Assembly (NCBI GenBank): GCA_964515615.1 | Contig: CAZEVI010000037.1 | Coordinates: forward strand, 1-6,258 | Length of the DNA: 6,258 nt | Source: CAZEVI01 sp964515615 | GTDB taxonomy: Bacteria; Patescibacteriota; UBA1384; XYA2-FULL-43-10; CAINNR01 | Reading direction: 5' to 3' | Shown here: piece after piece, positions 1-4,475 of the stretch | Layout: each line of letters opens with the position of its first letter | Numbering within the stretch: the first letter of the stretch is position 1 | The notes under the pieces: generated by a model | What the model was told of the DNA's origin: nothing | What the model saw: only the letters and a program-made list of their open reading frames with translations | The model's database searches: none | Position numbers and translations under genes: made by a program

Positions 1-142
1 TTGGCCATTGTCCCAAAGTTAGAGACTATGTGTAAAGTATATCGGGTACCTGCCAGTTGAGCAGGGGACTCATCAAGAACTCTTGGAAAAAGGTGGTTTT
101 TACGCCTCGATTTACAACTCACAATTCGCAATTTCTGGTTAA
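1..142 (+). pseudogene. 3' end of an ABC exporter ATPase (MsbA/multidrug type), frameshifted and cut by the window edge
   Basis: From 59 to the TAA at 140-142 the frame reads EQGTHQELLEKGGFYASIYN and then SQFAISG. This is the typical tail of an ABC exporter nucleotide-binding domain, after the D-loop and H-switch (E-x-GTH-x-ELL, then a G-x-Y-x-x-x-Y stretch). Upstream this frame meets TAG at 20-22. The preceding part fits better in frame 1, where AIVPKLETMCKVYRV (codons 4-48) resembles the family's IAHRLSTVRKADRI segment. About 17 bases of the usual strand between the two blocks seem to be missing, and the H-switch His appears to be Pro. These alignments are from memory of the family, so the deletion size is inference. 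Family identity is near certain from the tail; the broken state is likely. The opposite strand is also open here but is treated as a shadow. Confidence 0.72.
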
Positions 143-161
143 CCTTATTCCGTATTCGAAA

Positions 162-186
162 ACTGGCATTCGCCAGTAGCGTTTTT
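162..186 (+). terminator. Possible bidirectional terminator between convergent genes
   Basis: A perfect 6-bp stem ACTGGC / GCCAGT (162-167 and 172-177) with loop ATTC is followed on the plus strand by AGCG and five T (182-186). On the minus strand the same stem is followed by TTTTCG and preceded by five A. It lies between the ABC remnant (+) and the convergent membrane-protein gene (-). The stem is short, so efficiency is uncertain. Confidence 0.45.
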
Positions 187-243
187 GCATCATTGATTTT
201 CGCCTGTGCAGTAGTTATCATTCGAATCTGCTGGACCCAAAAT

Positions 244-849
244 TTAAAAGTCAATATTTTTATTGTCAGAAGATTTGTTTTTGGCAGTCCACGAGCAGTA
301 AAGCAAAATTCCAAAAAGCGCCAAGAACGCCGGTTTTTGCAGGTAGTTTGGCCAAAGTCCTAAGTTCAGGAAATAAGTAATTGCGTATAATAATATTGGA
401 ACTTGCAAAATAATTTGTAGTGCCCAATATTTTTTTATCCCTAAATCTCTTTTTAAATAAAGAAGGTATCCGCTAGCCGTCATTCAAAGCATCGAAACAA
501 AAAGTGCTGAGCCGATAACATGAAATGTGTGCCTTCTGTCGTCGGGCTAGCTGGCGGCAATTAAAAATCCAATTTCCGCGACGGTCGGCAACAAGTATCG
601 TTTTTTATTTCGCCAACGGTAAGCTGCCAACCATGCCATTATTAACGAACTCAAAAACATTCCGCTGGCATACAATAATTTGGAAATTGGGTTTGCCAGT
701 CCCAAAGTAAACGAGCTGGCCATACCAGCATAACTTAGAGGATAGCTCAACAGAAATTTTTCCGGATAAAAATAAATTGCCAGTGAAATAAAAAAACCGT
801 TTACCAAAAGTATTGCTAAGAAGAAATAAAAATCTCTATTTTTTTTCAT
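244..849 (-). pseudogene. Six-helix membrane protein (DUF998/Frag1-like, tentative) with in-frame TAG and TGA
   Basis: Reading from the ATG at 849, one frame spans 201 codons to TAA at 244-246. It is interrupted by TAG at codon 101 (547-549) and TGA at codon 122 (484-486). The two halves would be called as separate 100-aa and 79-aa ORFs, but frame continuity and the coding character of the 20 codons between the stops (PDDRRHTFHVIGSALFVSML) show one original gene. Hydrophobic segments lie near residues 8-26, 57-77, 87-100, 110-132, 142-161 and 172-187. The P-x-D...H-x-x-GSALF pattern before helix 4 resembles DUF998 or Frag1-type integral membrane proteins of unknown function; this is recalled similarity, not a search. 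It is transcribed divergently from the channel gene with no visible Shine-Dalgarno. Either a pseudogene, or stops from sequencing error or readthrough. Confidence 0.7.
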
Positions 850-857
850 TTATCAAA

Positions 858-863
858 ATTATA
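858..863 (-). promoter_or_regulatory. -10 box for the divergent membrane-protein gene
   Basis: On the minus strand a perfect TATAAT (863 down to 858) lies 8 nt before the ATG at 849, so the transcript would have almost no leader. A second TATAAT lies at 880-875. Neither has a good -35 box. The gene has no Shine-Dalgarno, which fits leaderless or near-leaderless initiation. Confidence 0.4.
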
Positions 864-886
864 ATTTCCACTTTATTATAGCAAAA

Positions 887-895
887 TGGTATAAT
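887..895 (+). promoter_or_regulatory. Extended -10 promoter of the potassium channel gene, leaderless start predicted
   Basis: TGGTATAAT (887-895) is a perfect extended -10 element (TGnTATAAT). Only a weak TTCCAC-like -35 (866-871) is visible 18 nt upstream. The ATG begins at 902, six bases after the -10 box, so the expected transcription start falls on or next to the A of the start codon. No Shine-Dalgarno precedes the gene, consistent with a leaderless mRNA. Confidence 0.6.
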
Positions 896-901
896 TAAAA
901 T

Positions 902-1276
902 ATGAAAAGGAAAAAGATAAACTTAGAGATTTATCTCGCGGTTTTTGTTGTTTTGGTAATCTTATTTGTTGGCACGACTTTTTATCGCTATTGGGAAAAT
1001 CTTAATTGGGTTGACTCCTTTTATCTGACAGTAACGACAGTTTTAACTGTCGGTTTTGGTGATTTAGCGCCAACCAGACCGATTTCTCGTGTTTTTACCT
1101 CCATTTATGTGTTAATTAGTATTCCGGCAATGCTATTTTGTCTCGGTTTGGTAATCGAGGGTTTTTTGAAACGGCGGATTGATGGTATTGAAGATGAGGT
1201 TGAAAAAATGGTTAATGCCGAAGACGAAATATTAAAACGTGAGGAAAAGATTTTAGCCGAAGAAAAAAAAGATTAG
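902..1276 (+). CDS. Two-TM potassium channel subunit (ion channel family 2)
   Basis: The 124-aa product has the pore architecture of KcsA-type channels. A first helix lies at residues 9-28, a re-entrant pore helix at about 37-48, the selectivity filter TVGFGD at residues 49-54, and a second helix at 61-86. The filter matches the canonical TVGYGD with Tyr replaced by Phe, as in many prokaryotic K+ channels. The tail after residue 90 is highly charged (many Glu and Lys) and probably forms a helical or coiled-coil bundle; no RCK or cyclic-nucleotide domain is present. Four subunits would assemble in the cytoplasmic membrane and conduct K+. The gene is intact, ends in TAG, and is followed 21 nt later and in the same frame by the phosphoesterase, so the two are probably co-transcribed. 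Confidence 0.9.
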   Translation: MKRKKINLEIYLAVFVVLVILFVGTTFYRYWENLNWVDSFYLTVTTVLTVGFGDLAPTRPISRVFTSIYVLISIPAMLFCLGLVIEGFLKRRIDGIEDEVEKMVNAEDEILKREEKILAEEKKD

Positions 1277-1297
1277 AAAACACTAAAAGTTTGTTTT

Positions 1298-2368
1298 ATG
1301 TGGAAAGAGCACTTAAACAGATTTATTTTTGAAGAAAATAGTCGTAAATTATCGCGAGTTTTGTTGGGGATTTTTTTGTTGTCGACATCGGTTTTTACCT
1401 ATTTTGTTTGCAAAAACCCGACTCAATTTATTGTTTATCATGCCGACGGTGTTGAACTCAATTTGCCGGAAGGCGCTAGTGATTTGATTGCCGCAATTGA
1501 TTTGGCGACAACAGCGGAAGAAAAACAACAAGCGATGACAAAATACAAACAAGATCGTGCGGCTGCGAGTTCAACTAGCGAAACCACTCTTGGTGCCGGC
1601 AGTTCGTTGTCGTCATCATTATCCTCTTCTTCGTCGTCAACAAGCGACGACGGTTCATCAACACCACCGGCGGCGCCAGAATCGTCATCAGCCTTTGTGG
1701 CATTTTACTCTTATAATCAATCGGATAGTGATGCAGATGATCTTCGGCATCAAAATGTTGCAAACAGAATCTTGACCTCTAGAGCCAATCCGGTAATTAA
1801 TGCCGGAGATATAATGGAAGATGGAACGCAAGATTCTTGGAATCGGTTCCTAAATATTGCCGGTACATTACTGGCAACCCGAACTTTTTATGCCGCTCTT
1901 GGTAACAATGATCGAGTGGTCGGCGATTCGACTACGCCATTGTCTTACTTTTTAGATTATTTTAATCTTCCCAATAATGAACGCTGGTATTCGGTCAATT
2001 CGGGAAATTTACATATTATAATTTTAGATAGTGCTTTCGGCGCTTCTGATCCAAATCAACTTTCTTAGTTGGCATCGGATCTTCAAAGTTCGGCTTCGCA
2101 ATCGCGAATTACGGTTGTTGTTTTTCATCATCCGACTTTTGCTGCGACAGTTGAATCTTATTTAGAAAATTACGGTGTTGATTTTGTCGTTTTCGGCCAT
2201 GTCCATTATTACTCAAAAACATACACTGCTGGAATTTATCGTTTTACCTTGCCGGGTGGAACTTCGCTTGGACACGCGACGGCTTTGATTTACAGCGACT
2301 ATTCAAAATTCAAGGTTTATGACATAAACGGGTTATTAATTGAAACAACTACAATAAATGAGAGATAG
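1298..2368 (+). pseudogene. Membrane-anchored calcineurin-like metallophosphoesterase with in-frame TAG
   Basis: One frame of 356 codons is split by TAG at codon 257 (2066-2068) into a 256-aa and a 99-aa part. Order: short basic N-terminus; TM anchor at 20-38; linker very rich in Ser (about 91-131); phosphoesterase domain from 132. Visible metal-site motifs are AGD (169-171), GNND (202-205), FHH (276-278, after the stop) and GHVH (300-303). The stop sits in QLS-stop-LASDL, where calcineurin-like enzymes usually have Q-x-x-W-L, so TGG to TAG is the likely change. The motif I Asp also seems lost: SYN at 138-140 where S-D-x is expected. The enzyme would act outside the membrane on an unknown phosphoester. 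It has no Shine-Dalgarno, so translation may depend on the channel gene upstream. It ends 4 nt from the convergent 3-TM gene. Family call is strong; inactivation is likely unless TAG is read through. Confidence 0.85.
1568..1690 (+). other. Low-complexity Ser-rich linker coding segment
   Basis: Residues about 91-131 of the phosphoesterase are mostly Ser with Thr, Pro, Ala and Asp, encoded by mixed TCN, AGC and AGT codons. The variety of codons indicates selection on the peptide rather than a pure microsatellite. It likely acts as a flexible extracellular tether between the TM anchor and the catalytic domain. Confidence 0.7.
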
Positions 2369-2372
2369 GTGG

Positions 2373-2681
2373 TTATTTAATTAGTGTTAAAACAATTATG
2401 GCAATAATGAAATAGAGCAACAACCAGCCAGCGTTGGCGAAAAGCATCCAAGTGGCATCCTTCTTCTTCCCATCGATGTATAGGAAAATTGGTTTACCGA
2501 TAAGGAGGCCGCCGACAATCAGTGCCGACATGGTAAAAAGCAAAAGTGCGGCGATACTGGTATAAACAGTATCAGCCGAGCCCAAAAGAGAATTGGCGTG
2601 ATTTATAAACAGTGCAACAAACACAATATAAATACCGGCACCAAGTGAATAAAGAAAACTGGGTTTACAAACTTTCCACAT
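2373..2681 (-). CDS. Small three-TM membrane protein of unknown function, partner gene of slipin
   Basis: The 102-aa product has hydrophobic helices at about residues 10-27, 40-63 and 82-100. A short polar loop (residues 70-77, with D-G-K-K-K-D) separates helices 2 and 3. The start is well supported: AGGAG at 2691-2687 lies 5 nt before the ATG. The gap to the upstream slipin stop is only 11 nt, and the Shine-Dalgarno begins right after that stop, so the two genes are translationally close and almost certainly one operon. I do not recognise the family. Slipins are often paired with NfeD, and this protein occupies that position without NfeD's soluble OB-fold domain. It ends in TAA, 4 nt from the convergent phosphoesterase, leaving no room for a separate terminator. 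Confidence 0.8.
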   Translation of the reverse strand: MWKVCKPSFLYSLGAGIYIVFVALFINHANSLLGSADTVYTSIAALLLFTMSALIVGGLLIGKPIFLYIDGKKKDATWMLFANAGWLLLYFIIAIIVLTLIK

Positions 2682-2692
2682 TTTTGCTCCTA

Positions 2693-3475
2693 TTATTTTT
2701 TATTTAAAAGTTTATCGGCCAATTTTTCCAAATTAACCTCCGATTTCCCCTCTAACGCCCGCAAAATTTCAAGAGGAATAGCAAAGATTACGGTGTTCGA
2801 TTTATCTGAAGCCAAATCATTTAAAGTATTTAGAGTTCTAAGATGTAGCGCTCCATCTGCGCTGGAAAGAGTTTTGGCTGCTTTTGCCAAATCTGTTGAT
2901 GCGATAACTTCACCTTCGGCTTTTGTAATAACCGCTCTTTTTTCTCGCTCGGCTTCGGCCTGTCGGGCAATTACCCGTTTCATATCTTCCGGTAAAACTA
3001 CATCTTTCAAATCAACATTCTGAACTTTAATTCCCCACGGATCGGTTAATTTATCGACGATTGTTCGAATTTGTTCAGAAACTTTATCACGCTCGGAAAG
3101 CAAAGTATCCAAATCAACGGAACCGACAATGTTTCGCATTGTTGTTTGCGCCAGCTGTGATATTGCGTAGAAAAAATTTTCAACTTCCAAAATCGCTTTG
3201 CTGGCATCATCAACTTTGTAATAAATAACTGCGTTGATGCCAACAGAAATATTATCCTTGGTGATCGCTTCCTGATTTGGAACATCAACAGCCTTAACCC
3301 GAATATCCACTTTTACCACTGATTCAAAAATCGGCCAAATTAGCCGCCAGCCGGGGTTTTGAATCGAAACGAATTTTCCCAAGCGGAATTTAACTCCGCG
3401 CTGATACTGATTAATTTGGCGGATAGAAATTAGAACAGTAAAAACTACCACTCCCAAAAGATAATAAATCCACAT
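2693..3475 (-). CDS. Slipin / stomatin-like SPFH (band 7) protein
   Basis: The 260-aa product has an N-terminal membrane segment (residues 3-18) followed by the SPFH domain. Signatures include the YQRGVKFRLGKF block (24-35), DVPNQEAITKDN (64-75), YYKVDD (85-90), LAQTTMRNIVG (108-118), DPWGIKV (145-151), LPEDM (161-165) and the RQAEAEREKRA helix (171-181) leading into the coiled-coil AEGE region. These define the slipin branch of stomatins. Such proteins oligomerise on the membrane and organise microdomains or regulate partner proteases and channels. An upstream in-frame ATG at 3499 is rejected: AAAGGAG lies just before the ATG at 3475, and the predicted promoter would start the transcript downstream of the first ATG. 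The first gene of a two-gene operon, intact, stop TAA. Confidence 0.93.
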   Translation of the reverse strand: MWIYYLLGVVVFTVLISIRQINQYQRGVKFRLGKFVSIQNPGWRLIWPIFESVVKVDIRVKAVDVPNQEAITKDNISVGINAVIYYKVDDASKAILEVENFFYAISQLAQTTMRNIVGSVDLDTLLSERDKVSEQIRTIVDKLTDPWGIKVQNVDLKDVVLPEDMKRVIARQAEAEREKRAVITKAEGEVIASTDLAKAAKTLSSADGALHLRTLNTLNDLASDKSNTVIFAIPLEILRALEGKSEVNLEKLADKLLNKK

Positions 3476-3479
3476 TTTT

Positions 3480-3484
3480 CTCCT
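3480..3484 (-). promoter_or_regulatory. Shine-Dalgarno that decides the slipin start
   Basis: On the minus strand AAAGGAG runs into AAAA and then ATG at 3475. The AGGAG core (3484-3480) is 4 nt from this ATG but lies inside the reading frame of the alternative ATG at 3499, which has no such site. This selects the shorter 260-aa protein. Confidence 0.8.
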
Positions 3485-3500
3485 TTCATTATTTACCATT

Positions 3501-3528
3501 ATCGTAGCAGATTTTATGGGGATAACAA
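3501..3528 (-). promoter_or_regulatory. Promoter of the slipin operon
   Basis: On the minus strand TTGTTA (3528-3523) is a 4/6 match to the -35 consensus. After a 16-nt spacer comes TACGAT (3506-3501), preceded by TG in the extended -10 position (TGCTACGAT). The start point would be near 3494, giving a leader of about 19 nt that contains the Shine-Dalgarno. It is divergent from the promoter at 3564-3572. Confidence 0.5.
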
Positions 3529-3563
3529 ATAATTGATTGGCATTTTTATTTATTTAGAAAGCA

Positions 3564-3572
3564 TGTTACAAT
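3564..3572 (+). promoter_or_regulatory. Extended -10 promoter of the membrane-protein gene ending at 4072
   Basis: TGTTACAAT (3564-3572) matches TGnTATAAT with one change. No good -35 box is visible. The predicted start near 3579 would lie downstream of the upstream in-frame starts TTG 3533 and ATG 3563, arguing against them. Confidence 0.45.
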
Positions 3573-3598
3573 CGTTTGGGACAAGTGGTACAAAAGGA

Positions 3599-4072
3599 GT
3601 GAGGAGTTCGACTACACCAAATCATTCGTTAATTGCATGTTCGATTGTATTAGCGGTTGAAAATCAGTCGCCGTCTATTATTACTTCCGGCATTTTCCTT
3701 TTCGGATTCCATTTTTTGCTTGACACTGTCCCTCACAAGCACTGGTGGAATAATACTAAAAATTCCAATCCGTTGGCCAAGGAAAACTTGCTCTTTGTTA
3801 TTGTTGAGCTGGTTGCTGGATTGCTGATAATTCCGACTATTTTTTATTTTTTAGCCAGCTCGAATCTGTTTTTGGTTTTTATTTTGTCCCTAGCCGCCAA
3901 TCTGCCGGACTTGTTGTTAGTGCTGGCAGAAAAAACATTTCTTCCGTTGACTATCTGGCCACATGCTTGGAAGAAATTTTTACCGCAAAATTTGGTACTG
4001 CGAGCAGAAATTACTCAAACAATTCTGTTATCAATGTTCATAATAATTTCAATCTACCTCCGAGCAAATTAG
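3599..4072 (+). CDS. Small multi-helix membrane protein with His/Asp motifs, start uncertain
   Basis: From GTG 3599 the product has 157 aa, with hydrophobic stretches at about 10-42, 63-86, 88-110 and 138-153. Conserved-looking polar residues sit at membrane edges: N8-H9, H38...D42-x-x-P-H-K-H (45-48), N-L-P-D (101-104) and H122. This resembles small membrane proteins of the DUF457/YdjM type seen in Patescibacteria, where His and Asp may bind a metal; assignment is tentative. In-frame starts also exist at TTG 3533 and ATG 3563, but they have no Shine-Dalgarno and lie upstream of the predicted transcript start. The protein-like sequence begins at TTPNHSLIA. The AAAGGAG at 3593-3599 is 8 nt before codon TCG (3608), where a lost start may have been. 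It is followed by a strong terminator overlapping its last codons. Confidence 0.75.
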   Translation: MRSSTTPNHSLIACSIVLAVENQSPSIITSGIFLFGFHFLLDTVPHKHWWNNTKNSNPLAKENLLFVIVELVAGLLIIPTIFYFLASSNLFLVFILSLAANLPDLLLVLAEKTFLPLTIWPHAWKKFLPQNLVLRAEITQTILLSMFIIISIYLRAN

Positions 4073-4088
4073 TCGGAGGATTTTTTTT
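4057..4088 (+). terminator. Rho-independent terminator
   Basis: A perfect 7-bp GC-rich stem CCTCCGA / TCGGAGG (4057-4063 and 4073-4079) with a 9-nt loop is followed by A and eight T (4081-4088). The upstream arm lies in the last codons of the membrane-protein gene and its TAG stop (4070-4072) is in the loop. It is the strongest terminator in the window. Confidence 0.9.
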
Positions 4089-4105
4089 AAGCGGTTTTTA
4101 AGAAA

Positions 4106-4124
4106 AATATTAGATAGTAATATT
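4106..4124 (+). repeat. AT-rich inverted repeat upstream of the small gene
   Basis: AATATTA (4106-4112), GATAG spacer, TAATATT (4118-4124) form a perfect 7-bp dyad about 30 nt before the ATG at 4154. The right arm overlaps a possible -10 box (TAATAT, 4118-4123). It could be an operator or a weak hairpin; in AT-rich DNA chance is not excluded. Confidence 0.3.
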
Positions 4125-4141
4125 AAGGAAAATAATCAATT

Positions 4142-4148
4142 GGAGGAG
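4142..4148 (+). promoter_or_regulatory. Very strong Shine-Dalgarno of the small gene
   Basis: GGAGGAG sits 5 nt before ATG 4154. It is the best ribosome-binding site in a window where several genes have none, and is the main reason to treat the short ORF as real. The GGAGG core is complementary to CCTCC at 4207-4211 inside the gene, so it could be masked in the folded mRNA. Confidence 0.65.
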
Positions 4149-4182
4149 CGCCTATGGAAGATAAGAAATTGGTTGGTGATCT

Positions 4183-4211
4183 GGAAGCCGATTTGGAACA
4201 AATCGGCCTCC
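4183..4211 (+). other. Strong hairpin inside the small gene
   Basis: GCCGATTT (4187-4194) and AAATCGGC (4200-4207) are perfect complements with a GGAAC loop. After one A-C mismatch three more pairs (GGA with TCC) extend the stem to 4183-4211. No T-tract follows, so it is not a terminator. It may be mRNA structure or part of a small structured RNA. Its right flank CCTCC overlaps the sequence able to pair with the Shine-Dalgarno. Confidence 0.5.
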
Positions 4212-4255
4212 TAAAAAATAAAATTGATCAATATTTGGTTTGGGGAATTTACAAG

Positions 4256-4277
4256 TTGACATCCTATTGACATCCTA
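4256..4277 (+). repeat. 11-bp perfect tandem duplication
   Basis: TTGACATCCTA occurs twice with no spacer (4256-4266 and 4267-4277). The TGA that ends the 38-aa ORF (4268-4270) is created within the second copy, and the proposed one-base frameshift lies at the copy junction. This is compatible with a slippage event. Confidence 0.85.
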
Positions 4278-4303
4278 AATTGGTATTTAGGCGTTTTTGT
4301 TTT
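4274..4303 (+). terminator. Possible weak terminator after the 38-aa ORF
   Basis: CCTAAAT (4274-4280) and ATTTAGG (4285-4291) form a perfect 7-bp stem with loop TGGT, followed by CG and T5-G-T4 (4294-4303). It lies just after the TGA at 4268-4270, as expected for a terminator. The stem is AT-rich, and if the frameshift interpretation is right it falls within coding sequence. Confidence 0.4.
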
Positions 4304-4376
4304 CCAGTTAATTTCAAAAGAAATAGAGTACTTCTTGGGGATTTTCCAAAGAGAAAACCTTAAAAACAGAAATTGA

Positions 4377-4475
4377 AATTTATTTTCTGCAATCTTCCCC
4401 AACCCAAATCGATTTAATGTTAATTCAATGTCAACAGTCATATTTCAATATTAACAAATTGGGCAGTTTTTTGAA
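4377..4475. other. Short intergenic stretch between convergent units
   Basis: No convincing gene. Arms TGTTAAT and ATTAACA flanked by CCCAA and TTGGG could form a loose hairpin just before a T6 run (4467-4472), perhaps terminating the small gene on the plus strand. The loop is long and the pairing interrupted. No terminator is evident for the minus-strand peptidase. Confidence 0.3.

Larger units (their letters stand above)
4154..4376 (+). pseudogene. Small protein gene, probably split by a one-base frameshift (38-aa ORF 4154-4270 plus continuation)
   Basis: From ATG 4154 a 38-codon ORF (starting MEDKKLVGDLEADLEQIGLL) ends in TGA at 4268-4270. Another frame continues with protein-like sequence, from 4269: DILNWYLGVFVFQLISKEIE and on to LKNRN, with TGA at 4374-4376. 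Removing one T from TT at 4267-4268 joins them into about 73 aa: an acidic, coiled-coil-like N-terminus, then two hydrophobic patches (LVWGIYKL and WYLGVFVFQLI). I do not recognise the family. The break lies at the junction of an 11-bp tandem repeat. The alternative is a genuine 38-aa peptide ended by the hairpin at 4274-4303. The strong Shine-Dalgarno supports translation; the frameshift reading is inference. Confidence 0.5.

Noticed and set aside
1..221. Open minus-strand frame from ATG 221 to the window edge (74 codons, antisense to the ABC tail)
   Set aside because: No Shine-Dalgarno or recognisable motif, and it overlaps the highly specific ABC C-terminal sequence and the hairpin at 162-177. 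Best explained as a shadow frame.
205..240. TTCGAAT followed by GGACCCA, resembling a tRNA T-arm and acceptor
   Set aside because: The would-be T-stem does not pair (A opposite C at 53-61), and no matching 5' acceptor or anticodon arm is found upstream.
484..486. TGA recoded as Gly (code 25, Absconditabacteria/Gracilibacteria)
   Set aside because: The large clean genes here encode many Gly residues and contain no in-frame TGA, and one TAG in the same gene would remain unexplained.
1349..1775. Alternative-frame ORFs within the phosphoesterase (both strands)
   Set aside because: Rich in Arg and His from antisense or shifted Ser-rich codons; no motifs. Shadows of the main frame.
1274..2068. 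Genome-wide amber (TAG) recoding
   Set aside because: TAG ends the intact channel gene at a sensible length, ends the phosphoesterase after its domain, and ends the 3599-4072 gene inside its terminator loop, so TAG works as a stop here.
4429..4440. TTGACA on the minus strand and two TTGACA copies at 4256-4272 as -35 boxes
   Set aside because: No -10 box lies at a 16-18 nt spacing; the plus-strand copies are part of the tandem duplication.
4211..4441. 76-aa minus-strand ORF
   Set aside because: No Shine-Dalgarno, low-complexity AT-driven composition, and it overlaps the better supported plus-strand small gene with its strong ribosome site.
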